Shown one piece after another: positions 33,019 to 39,475 of a stretch of 39,475 nucleotides of DNA (position 1 is its first letter; each line of letters starts with the position of its first letter). Made by a program: the position numbers and the translations under genes. Location: assembly GCA_023146355.1 (NCBI GenBank), contig JAGLCH010000326.1, forward strand, positions 1-39,475. The letters run 5' to 3'. The stretch comes from Bacteriovoracaceae bacterium. Lineage in GTDB: Bacteria > Bdellovibrionota > Bacteriovoracia > Bacteriovoracales > Bacteriovoracaceae. A model generated the notes under the pieces. That model searched no databases, was not told the DNA's origin, and saw only the letters and a program-made list of their open reading frames with translations.

Positions 33019-33261
33019 TTATTTTTTTATATTGTCAAAATAGGTCATGATATCATTGATTGACCTAAAAGCGGCAATGTCACGATCTTCGATAACAACG
33101 TCACACATGTCTTCCATTTCATTTGCAATTTCTACAGCATAGATTGAGTCAAGTCCCAGCTCTACAAGTGGAGTTCCATAATCTTTTTCTTCCATCTTAA
33201 GTTCAGCGCTTTCTTCAATCACCTTAAGTAGATGTTCTAATAGTTCTTTTCGTGTAACCAT
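33019..33261 (-). CDS. acyl carrier protein (stand-alone)
   Basis: An 80-residue ACP. Ser39 in ELGLDSIYAVEIANEME is the phosphopantetheine attachment site. The rest is the usual four-helix pattern. It differs from primary AcpP (DSLDTVEL) in DSIYAVEI, which is more like ACPs of polyketide, PUFA or aryl-lipid systems. The nearest ketosynthase is at 29833-31116. The ATG has AGGAG 8 nt upstream. It follows the small Cys protein by 32 nt on the same strand and is probably on its transcript. Confidence 0.85.
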   Translation of the reverse strand: MVTRKELLEHLLKVIEESAELKMEEKDYGTPLVELGLDSIYAVEIANEMEDMCDVVIEDRDIAAFRSINDIMTYFDNIKK

Positions 33262-33293
33262 TTATCTCTCCTGGTTCTTTATGACAACCGATC

Positions 33294-33506
33294 TTACCAG
33301 AGCTTATCATCGTTTAGGTCAAGACCCTTTTGTGTTCTTGACTGTTTTGCGGTGAACTTCATGCAGTCATTACCGGACTCTCTTTTTACAGCGATACAGG
33401 GTATAGACTTTCCTCTGAAGCCAAATGCTTTGCAGCCATTTGGAGACTGGGGGTCCCAAGTAACAAAGTAGTGCTTGCAATTTCGGCAGACAGGTTTATC
33501 TTTCAT
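33294..33506 (-). CDS. small Cys-rich protein, probable metal-binding
   Basis: A 70-residue cytosolic protein with five Cys (7, 10, 25, 37, 48) and His12: CRNCKHYFVTWDP, then NGCKAFGFRGKSIP, then CIAV and NDCMKF. The spacing CxxCxH...C...C fits a zinc or Fe-S site. Close relatives of this pattern occur as short hypothetical proteins in many Proteobacteria. The ATG has AGAGG 6 nt upstream, and this SD can be masked by pairing (see 33510-33559). It precedes the ACP gene. Function unknown. Confidence 0.72.
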   Translation of the reverse strand: MKDKPVCRNCKHYFVTWDPQSPNGCKAFGFRGKSIPCIAVKRESGNDCMKFTAKQSRTQKGLDLNDDKLW

Positions 33507-33509
33507 CTC

Positions 33510-33559
33510 GACCTCTTATATTAATTATATCAAAGCATTTGTCCTAAAAACAAGAGGTC
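33510..33559 (-). promoter_or_regulatory. SD-sequestering repeat plus internal promoter
   Basis: On the minus strand GACCTCTT (33552-33559) is complementary to AAGAGGTC (33510-33517), which contains the SD of the small Cys gene. Between them lie TTGTTT (33548-33553) and TATAAT (33524-33529), 18 nt apart. Read-through RNA could fold and hide the SD, and RNA from the internal promoter starts after the left arm and could not. Confidence 0.5.
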
Positions 33560-33566
33560 AAAATTG

Positions 33567-35060
33567 TTATGGTGCAAAAATATCGATAAGCTGGGTTTTT
33601 CTACTCTTTGGAATAGTTACTCTTTTTAGCATTTTACCATTAACAAATACTTCATAGTCTCCTGGGGACAGTTTAAGCTTTGCCATTGCCTGATAGTGAG
33701 GGAGTAGGGTCCACTCGCGCAAATCGGCCAGCTCGCCTTTAGCTAATTGGCCTGCTGTAACTTTATATGAGGCCACTGCAAGTGGGAGAGCTAGCGCTTG
33801 AGTTATTCCACCCTTTTTTAATGCAATCTTATAGGTAATATAGAGTGCAGTCATTGTTCCAATATGTTTTGCGGCAACCCTCGCTCCAGTTTTTCCCATT
33901 TTCATTAACTTTTGATTATCAACTTCTAACTTTGCAATATCGCTGATGGGATTAATAATCGCAGCAAATACTTTCTTAATCGTTCTACCTTTTTGCTTGA
34001 ATTCGATGCTGATTGATGACGATTTATTTGCTTTGCTATCTATTGTTGTTTGTTCAAACTTAATTTCGGGAGCTGCTGCTGCGGGTACACTTAGTAGAGC
34101 AGCTGCAAAAGCACTGATGCTAAGTGATTTTCCAGAAGGAATAATACTAGAGCCAAATGCCATGGGGAACTTATGAACTTTTGGCGTCTTTGGTGAGATC
34201 AGACCATAATTAATCAAAACGACAGCATTGTGTTTCTTCTTTCTCATGCTTTTTGAAGCACTTTTGATATAGCTTTTAACTATAGTGGCATTCGCTGTAT
34301 CGCGCGTATAAGCTTTGAGCTCTTTGCTAGATTTTTTAGGAAGATCACCATAATCTGATACATATTTTCTGCTTGCAGCATTATATGTTGGGTACGCACC
34401 GTAGTTTTGTTTTAGGATTTTGTCTGCATCCTTATAGAGTTGTTTCGCAATCTGTAACTCGCTACTAGTACCAATCTCCTCATGGATCATTGCGCCAAAA
34501 ACTTTTGCAGCTAAATCTGCTTTATAGGTTGGCCTTCCTGCGAGGTCATACTGTTTTGAGTCTAGATAAGTATCCCAGTCAAGTATTGCCGCTCTCGCAT
34601 TAAAGAGATGCGCTCTTGCCTTGGTTTTATTACTCTCTGTCTCATATAGTTTATAGCTCACTAGAGCAGTGTAAAATCGTATAAGAGATCGCTCATATAC
34701 CTCTCCGTAGTAATTGTCGAGGTTATCATTTGTAACTAGAGTTTTTGCTCTTTTACTTATACTTACAGTATACAGTCTTTCGCTGAGATCCCTCGCATCA
34801 TTAAATTTCAAAAGTGCTTGAGGATACTTTCCTTTGTAATACAAAATAGATGCCTGATTTAAAAGGCGGACTAGTTCTGATCGCTTTTCAGGATAGTACT
34901 CTTTGTCTTTTACAAGTTTAATCGCTTGGTCAAAGTTTTTTGTCTTTGCGTGTTTTCTCAAATCATCATTGAGTTTTCGCTGAAAGTGAATACTTTTAGA
35001 AGCGCACCCTGTGAGTAATACACACAGGGTGAATGAAAATATAAAGTGGAGGGATTTCAT
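33567..35060 (-). CDS. COG3014-like lipoprotein with TPR-type repeats
   Basis: A 497-residue lipoprotein (lipobox LLTGC, Cys19). The mature protein opens with helical repeats (about 35-260) of the TPR/Sel1 kind: FDQAIKLVKDKEYYPEKRSE, ILYYKGKYPQALLKFNDARD, and so on. Residues 290-497 hold a hydrophobic, beta-rich region with SISAFAAALLSVPAAAAPEI and a C-terminal SPGDYEVFVNGKMLKRVTIP, a PEGA-like strand pattern. This order resembles the uncharacterised COG3014 proteins. Those are often encoded with LpoB-like and LPP20-like lipoproteins, as here. It is the last gene of a five-gene envelope operon, 5 nt after the LpoB-like gene. Confidence 0.78.
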   Translation of the reverse strand: MKSLHFIFSFTLCVLLTGCASKSIHFQRKLNDDLRKHAKTKNFDQAIKLVKDKEYYPEKRSELVRLLNQASILYYKGKYPQALLKFNDARDLSERLYTVSISKRAKTLVTNDNLDNYYGEVYERSLIRFYTALVSYKLYETESNKTKARAHLFNARAAILDWDTYLDSKQYDLAGRPTYKADLAAKVFGAMIHEEIGTSSELQIAKQLYKDADKILKQNYGAYPTYNAASRKYVSDYGDLPKKSSKELKAYTRDTANATIVKSYIKSASKSMRKKKHNAVVLINYGLISPKTPKVHKFPMAFGSSIIPSGKSLSISAFAAALLSVPAAAAPEIKFEQTTIDSKANKSSSISIEFKQKGRTIKKVFAAIINPISDIAKLEVDNQKLMKMGKTGARVAAKHIGTMTALYITYKIALKKGGITQALALPLAVASYKVTAGQLAKGELADLREWTLLPHYQAMAKLKLSPGDYEVFVNGKMLKRVTIPKSRKTQLIDIFAP

Positions 35061-35065
35061 TTTGT

Positions 35066-35683
35066 TTACCAGCCGACGCTTGAGCTTTTAGAGAATTTAT
35101 TTACTCTAATTCTTGTGCGGAGAACTTCAATTCCTCTTTCCAAGTTTGTCATACGAATATTTACTGTGTACTCCTTAAGAGTTTTTCCCTTTCTCTTTTG
35201 TGCCTTCATTCTTATCGACCCAAATACGAGTAGGTCTGCTCCGGCCTGTCTACCAATTGTTTTCGCCTCATTCGGGTCAACCATTCCATCATTTTGGTAC
35301 TGGATTTCCTTCAGGAGCTTATCTCTAGATGCCGCATCGATTAGGATGAAATCTCCACTTTCTGAGAATTTGTTCAGCATCTCATCATTAAAATCCTCAA
35401 TGGGGAAATAAGCTTCTGATGTTTGATTTTGAACTTCTGCAATGAAGATCTTTGGGGTTTTCCCAGTTTTTGCGAGGTAGCGCTGAAAACCTTTGTGCTT
35501 TTCAATCTTGCGGATAATTTTATCTACTGATATTTCTGAGTCTCGAACCATCCATTTGTCAGTCATCTCAAGGCCCATTTCATCTGATTCATCAGCATCA
35601 ATTCTTTTTGCCTTAAATCCACCACAGCTTGTAATCGATAGTAGTAAGCTTAATAGTGTAAGTAGTTTAAAGATTTTTTTCAT
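35066..35683 (-). CDS. LpoB-like penicillin-binding-protein activator
   Basis: A 205-residue lipoprotein (lipobox SITSC, Cys20). The core TPKIFIAEVQNQTSEAYFPI, DEMLNKFSESGDFILID and ADLLVFGSIRMKAQKRKGKT is the LpoB/FlgO-like beta-sheet domain. E. coli LpoB activates PBP1B from the outer membrane. It reaches through the wall with a disordered stretch, which here is short (residues 21-50). So it may act in another capacity, for example FlgO-like. It lies between the LPP20-like and COG3014-like genes, 14 and 5 nt away. A specific partner cannot be named. Confidence 0.82.
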   Translation of the reverse strand: MKKIFKLLTLLSLLLSITSCGGFKAKRIDADESDEMGLEMTDKWMVRDSEISVDKIIRKIEKHKGFQRYLAKTGKTPKIFIAEVQNQTSEAYFPIEDFNDEMLNKFSESGDFILIDAASRDKLLKEIQYQNDGMVDPNEAKTIGRQAGADLLVFGSIRMKAQKRKGKTLKEYTVNIRMTNLERGIEVLRTRIRVNKFSKSSSVGW

Positions 35684-35697
35684 TACTTTCTCCTTAA

Positions 35698-36627
35698 TTA
35701 TTCAAAGTTTAATTTATCAATATTATTAATCACATATTCTCTAAGTCGCGGTATGGCCTTTTCAATTGTGTGCTCATAGCTTCTTCCAACTGTCATTGTG
35801 GTAAAGCTTAGGGCACCAGTTTTTTTATCAGATTTATTCACAGCATATATCTCTAGAAGGAAACTATATTTAGTAAAACCTTTCACCTTTATATATTCTT
35901 CCTTGGAAGTGATTGTACCTTTGATCGTGTGAGTAATTCTTTTATCTTGTATTGTTGCTGCAAGCTTGTACCCTTCGGCGACTAAAATATCCTGAATTGT
36001 TGAGGTTATAACTTCCTTCGAAATATCTTTTATTGCCACATGAATGATTACTTTACTTGTTACCTGTTTGGAGAGTTTTGCAATTTGTGAAAGACTAACA
36101 GGGGCAGCTAACTTCATGTTAGTTAGAAATTCGTAGCTCTGGGAGAGAGGGAATCTCTCTTTGTGTAATTTCTTTAGTTTCATCGGCGCATTAGATCTTT
36201 TTGAATCAGCTAGTGACTTCATGGACTCATCAATGGCATCAATTTTCCCTTTAATTACCCTTGCTGTCTTACGCTTATTTATTGATGAAATTACATAAAT
36301 ACTATTATCTGTCTCATAGCGTTCTAAAACTTCAATTCCACTTATAACACCTTCTGTGAACTCCGAGATCTCTTCTTTCATTTCAAGAGTCGTTGCGCTT
36401 CCTCTGAGTGTTTCAGAAGATGTGAACTTAGATTGAATTCGAGTTTCAAAGATCTTGGCGATTGCCTGGCGGGAATCAGCTGAGGCCTGCGCATAGCTTT
36501 CTCCCTCGCCAACTGCGCAGAGTTCACTCTTTTTACACCACTTTGCAGGTTGATCCATCCATTTCGGAGGCTTCGCAAAAGCACTTGTGAAGATTAAGCA
36601 AAGCATCGATATTAATATTAATTTCAT
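35698..36627 (-). CDS. LPP20-like exported protein
   Basis: A 309-residue exported protein with a signal peptide (ends TSAFA) but no lipobox Cys. After KPPKWMDQPAKWCKKSELCA it has the LPP20 pattern: VGEGESYAQASADSRQAIAK followed by a strand-rich domain to about 125, then a linker and a second alpha/beta domain. Cys31 and Cys37 could form a disulfide. LPP20/FlgP-type proteins include outer-membrane and flagellar-ring lipoproteins. GGGTG lies 8 nt before the ATG at 36627. It starts 50 nt after the second LPP20-like gene, in the same operon. Confidence 0.75.
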   Translation of the reverse strand: MKLILISMLCLIFTSAFAKPPKWMDQPAKWCKKSELCAVGEGESYAQASADSRQAIAKIFETRIQSKFTSSETLRGSATTLEMKEEISEFTEGVISGIEVLERYETDNSIYVISSINKRKTARVIKGKIDAIDESMKSLADSKRSNAPMKLKKLHKERFPLSQSYEFLTNMKLAAPVSLSQIAKLSKQVTSKVIIHVAIKDISKEVITSTIQDILVAEGYKLAATIQDKRITHTIKGTITSKEEYIKVKGFTKYSFLLEIYAVNKSDKKTGALSFTTMTVGRSYEHTIEKAIPRLREYVINNIDKLNFE

Positions 36628-36677
36628 AAAATCACCCAAAAATGATGAGCGGGGCAAGGCCCCACTAATATGTATCT

Positions 36678-37340
36678 TTACTCTGTTGCCACAGGTCTAG
36701 TCATTTGGTCCATTTTCTTTGCAACATCTTTAAGTGCTTCCTTTGCTTGTTTCTTTGATTCAGTATCTTTGACACCGTTATCAAGGAATTTCTTTACTGA
36801 TGCCTTTACTGCTTTGTTGAGAATACTTCTTTTTATTTTCACAAGTGCGTGACATGTATAGAGAATTTCATCCTCTTCTGCACCAAGCTCCATCATGTAC
36901 TTGCGTTGCTCCCAGTAAGTTCTCACTGTACTTACTCCAGCAATGAATGCCATTGCCTCATTTGCAAGTGATTCATTCATATATTGTTCAGCTTCCTCGT
37001 TGGCATCTGCCTGAAGTGCCTCTGTATAATCATTTTTAATTACTTGAGCGATCTGAGCAGCTATATCTGCAGTTGCTCTTGCCTTAGCAGATTTAATACA
37101 TAGCCTCTTGTTTTTTACTCTTTCAGACTCAGAAACGAAGTACTTGAATTTTTTTCTTACAGAAGCTTTTTCTCCATTCATATCTTGTGGTTCCTCTATC
37201 CACTCAGGAATGAGTCCCGCCTTTGCATCAACAACCTTGTAGATCTTTGTGAATTTTCTCGCCTCTGGTTTTTTCTCTTTTGATGCACATCCTACAAATG
37301 TGAGTGCCATTACTGAAAAGATTAGAATTAAATTTTTCAT
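36678..37340 (-). CDS. LPP20-like lipoprotein
   Basis: A 220-residue lipoprotein (lipobox FVGC, Cys18). Residues 42-170 follow the LPP20 layout: LIPEWIEEPQDMNGEKASVR, then FKYFVSESERVKNKRLCIKS, then AKARATADIAAQIAQVIKND and further strands (YTCHALVKIKRS). The C-terminal 45 residues are Lys-rich and helical. It is a neighbour and probable paralogue of the exported LPP20-like protein downstream. Operon position is second, after the FecR-domain gene (21-nt gap). Confidence 0.78.
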   Translation of the reverse strand: MKNLILIFSVMALTFVGCASKEKKPEARKFTKIYKVVDAKAGLIPEWIEEPQDMNGEKASVRKKFKYFVSESERVKNKRLCIKSAKARATADIAAQIAQVIKNDYTEALQADANEEAEQYMNESLANEAMAFIAGVSTVRTYWEQRKYMMELGAEEDEILYTCHALVKIKRSILNKAVKASVKKFLDNGVKDTESKKQAKEALKDVAKKMDQMTRPVATE

Positions 37341-37361
37341 GTATCCTCCTAAGTGATATCT

Positions 37362-38099
37362 TTATTGTTTGATTGATTGTAGTAGTCTTTTTCTTTTTTG
37401 TTCATAATCATCATTTAAGTTTTTTTTAGTTTTCTCATAGTCTTCTCTGAACTTTTTATACTTTTCCTTTAAGTCCATAAATAGATTGCTACCATGCATA
37501 ATTGAACTGGAGAGCGGGTCTACATCCCAGTTAATGCTCGATGACCATTTCTGTTCAGGTTTTTTATCAAATGATCCATTAAAAAAAGCAGTAGAATTGT
37601 CGCCTTGTTTTAGGTTTTTTTCTGTTTTATTTGTACTTACAACAACCAGCCCGTTATCCATTGCTATTGAGGTATTTCCATCATGATGAAAGGTAAAGAA
37701 TTTTGTACCTCGTACTCCCATTGATGCATTCTTTGTAATCACTTCCATCGTTTCTCTTTTTCCAGACTTATGGTCAAATAGAAGTGATCCCTGATTTAGC
37801 AGATATTTTGTCACATTGACGGCAGTTTTTTTTATTACTGTATGGACAATTTTAAACTGAGTCCCACCGCTTACTTTGATCTGAGTTTTATACTTCTTTC
37901 CCATTGAGAGTAGGGCAATTCCTTTCTTATCTACCGCAATGGTGTCGCCGTAAAAAATTTGCATCCCTTTTTTTACGATGAGTAAATTGTCGCCGCGTAA
38001 GAGCTGAGCACCTCCCTTTATAAGGAGCACTTTTCCATCAGCTGCATGGATAGAAATAGAGGCGAGAATAAGGACAAGGACAGTAATTACTTTGATCAT
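37362..38099 (-). CDS. exported FecR-domain protein
   Basis: A 245-residue protein with a signal peptide (ends IHAAD). Residues about 20-150 are a FecR-type beta domain (GDTIAVDKKGIALLSMG, QIKVSGGTQFKIVH, then VITKNASMGVRGTKFFTFH, with the SMGVRGTKF hallmark). The last 40 residues form a charged coiled coil (LFMDLKEKYKKFREDYEKTK and beyond). It lacks the cytoplasmic and TM parts of FecR proper, so it is a periplasmic or surface protein, not an iron-signal regulator. It leads the envelope operon. GGAA lies before the ATG. Confidence 0.85.
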   Translation of the reverse strand: MIKVITVLVLILASISIHAADGKVLLIKGGAQLLRGDNLLIVKKGMQIFYGDTIAVDKKGIALLSMGKKYKTQIKVSGGTQFKIVHTVIKKTAVNVTKYLLNQGSLLFDHKSGKRETMEVITKNASMGVRGTKFFTFHHDGNTSIAMDNGLVVVSTNKTEKNLKQGDNSTAFFNGSFDKKPEQKWSSSINWDVDPLSSSIMHGSNLFMDLKEKYKKFREDYEKTKKNLNDDYEQKRKRLLQSIKQ

Positions 38100-38124
38100 T
38101 TTGTTTCCATTTTATTCATTCTCT

Positions 38125-38139
38125 CATAACGGTGTTATG
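38125..38139. promoter_or_regulatory. CATAAC-GGT-GTTATG palindrome upstream of the envelope operon
   Basis: A perfect 6-bp inverted repeat with 3-nt spacing, 26-40 bp upstream of the FecR-domain gene start. Position suits an operator. No clear -35/-10 pair is visible next to it. Confidence 0.4.
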
Positions 38140-38281
38140 AATATAAACTTAATTTAATTTTGTATTTTAAAAGACAATTTTGATAAAACTAGACTAGTCT
38201 GTACGACTATTTGTAGACACTTTTTAGATGGTTGTGACACTTTGACTGATCATTTGAGCTTATTACTTTGAGGAAACAAAA

Positions 38282-38301
38282 AAGGCCCCTTTCGAGGCCT
38301 T
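38282..38301 (-). terminator. terminator of the gene at the right edge
   Basis: On the minus strand AAGGCCTC and GGGGCCTT form an 8-bp stem (one G-U pair) closed by a GAAA tetraloop and followed by a run of T (TTTTTTTG). It starts just after the stop of the right-edge gene. Confidence 0.85.
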
Positions 38302-38305
38302 AAAC

Positions 38306-39475
38306 TTATTCTTTTTCAGATTCTTCTGTGAATATTATGGGAAATGCTGTCTTCATGTACCTGACGGTTATCAGATTAAAAATAGACACCTCAGAACTAC
38401 TATTAATTTGACTACCTTTGGTATCTCTATAGTCATAATCCTTTTCAGGTTCTGCGGGAGCATTTTTATTGTCGACTACCTTTGATTGCTCTCCAAAGTT
38501 AAAGTCCATCGCATTAAACGGATCTTTACTGCCTTTTTTCGAGCTAGCTCCTGTGTTCGCCCCTTTGGCGGCAGTAGTCTTTACTTTTGTCTGAGTGTCT
38601 TTTGTTGCTGTTTGTTTTTTATTCTTCTCAATATCACTTCCTGAAGGGCCTGTTGCCATAGACATTAAGGCCTTTGCATCTGCAGGTTTCATCTTACTCA
38701 ATGATTTTGAAACAGCATTCTGAAACTGACTGCTAAACTTATTGTGAAGCTTTTTAAAGTTAATTGGTTTTTTCTTATAATCCTTCATCTTGTCGTTAAG
38801 CTTATTTTGTAGATCTTTATTGAGGCCACTGATCATTGCACTATGACCAATTGCTCCATCTGCACTTGCAGATGCTCCAGCATAGTCTCCCGTATACATA
38901 CTATTTCCTGTTGATTTAATTGCCCCAAGTGCTTGGTTGTATCCAGCAGGAGGAGTAAAGCCTTGATACTGAACGGTAGGAACTTTTGCCACCTTACAAG
39001 ATTTGGTTTTCTTACAGCTACAAGTTTTATCAACAGCAGTTTGGCCGTTTGAAGTATCGACATAGCACATATCGGCGTTGACATTAGAAAATGCAGGGTC
39101 TTCTTTTGTCGGAATTATTTTTTGTGAAACATCAAATTGATCTGTACCACCAATAGCATCATTATGTTTTATTCCGACGGAACTCATATTTTTTAACTGC
39201 TCTGCAAGAAGCGCGAATTGTTTTGATCTTTTGTCCAGTTGTGTTTGTGATTTACTGATCAATGCAGAACCGACAGTTGCAAAACCAGCATGGGCACCAA
39301 AGATGGCAGCACGTGTAATTCCGCTGTCTGCAACACTTCTCATCCATGTTCCACTCGTCATTCCAAGAATAACCTCTGGCCAGATCATTACTGCAGCAAC
39401 ACCTGCTAGGCCAATTACGACTCCCGCTTTTTCGAGAGTTTGATTGAATTGAGCATTTGCATTGGAAAATATTAC
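38306..39475 (-). CDS. large protein of unknown function, 5' end outside the window
   Basis: The frame is open from the right edge (VIFSNANAQFNQTLEKAG...) to the stop at 38306, at least 389 codons. An ATG at 39388 exists but the coding frame continues upstream of it. Visible parts are a hydrophobic segment near the edge (VVIGLAGVAAVMIWPEVILG), helical Gln/Lys-rich stretches, a Cys group (CYVDTSNG then CSCKKTKSCK), a Gly/Ala-rich part (YTGDYAGASASADGAIG) and a Lys/Thr-rich low-complexity region, ending acidic. No family recognised. Probably membrane-attached or exported. It is followed by a strong terminator. Confidence 0.7.
   Translation of the reverse strand, partial: VIFSNANAQFNQTLEKAGVVIGLAGVAAVMIWPEVILGMTSGTWMRSVADSGITRAAIFGAHAGFATVGSALISKSQTQLDKRSKQFALLAEQLKNMSSVGIKHNDAIGGTDQFDVSQKIIPTKEDPAFSNVNADMCYVDTSNGQTAVDKTCSCKKTKSCKVAKVPTVQYQGFTPPAGYNQALGAIKSTGNSMYTGDYAGASASADGAIGHSAMISGLNKDLQNKLNDKMKDYKKKPINFKKLHNKFSSQFQNAVSKSLSKMKPADAKALMSMATGPSGSDIEKNKKQTATKDTQTKVKTTAAKGANTGASSKKGSKDPFNAMDFNFGEQSKVVDNKNAPAEPEKDYDYRDTKGSQINSSSEVSIFNLITVRYMKTAFPIIFTEESEKE

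Noticed and set aside
38199..38208. AGACTAGTCT palindrome in the gap before the envelope operon
   Set aside because: A 10-bp palindrome about 100 bp from any start, with no promoter beside it. It may be chance.

Overview
The window looks like chromosomal DNA of an AT-rich Gram-negative bacterium. Lipoproteins with lipoboxes, an RND/TolC-type efflux protein, an LpoB-like lipoprotein and many secreted proteins without close relatives fit the Bdellovibrionota, for example a Bacteriovorax or Halobacteriovorax relative. That placement is inferred from gene content and was not tested. I saw no rRNA, tRNA, CRISPR array, prophage or intact insertion sequence.

Left part (1-8351). An antitoxin-like HTH protein sits at the edge, then a BCCT betaine/choline-type transporter and a CBS-pair protein on the minus strand. 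Next are two facing operons. The plus-strand one holds a DUF134 DNA-binding protein, TrmO, a DUF1007 metal-associated periplasmic protein and a NicO-type nickel/cobalt permease. The minus-strand one holds a fusion of two ferredoxin-containing MinD-type ATPases, two NifX/orange-protein-like proteins and a hotdog thioesterase. DUF134, NifX-like and ferredoxin-MinD families together recall the orange-protein (ORP) loci of anaerobes. Two promoters of this region carry the same GTATATACCC-like near-palindrome between TTGAC(A/G) and the -10 box, which suggests one shared regulator, plausibly the DUF134 protein.

Middle (8352-25232). A divergent promoter drives one long frame that encodes an RND inner-membrane pump and then a TolC-like outer-membrane channel. 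The channel part still has its own signal peptide and SD at a seven-A tract, where one base more or less would separate the two proteins. Then come a secreted SH3/CHAP-like amidase with a small secreted partner, YaeQ, the ribosome-assembly GTPase RbgA, a membrane protein, an acidic lipoprotein, a two-gene operon of a 1015-aa secreted protein and an S8 subtilase, and a secreted alpha/beta hydrolase. The 3' end of the lipoprotein gene is duplicated, as a decayed copy, at the 3' end of the subtilase gene.

Right part (25258-39475). A strong terminator precedes a single-chain glycine dehydrogenase (GcvPA-GcvPB fusion). After it are a YajG-like lipoprotein and RsmJ on the plus strand, a ketosynthase, an exported MsrA-MsrB fusion divergent from a CxxC thioredoxin-like protein, a discrete acyl carrier protein, and a small Cys-rich protein. 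A five-gene minus-strand envelope operon follows (FecR-domain, two LPP20-like, LpoB-like, COG3014-like TPR lipoprotein). A large protein of unknown function runs off the right edge.

Start codons were chosen from SD sequences and family alignment. Several genes use GTG or TTG, and adjacent genes often overlap or abut.
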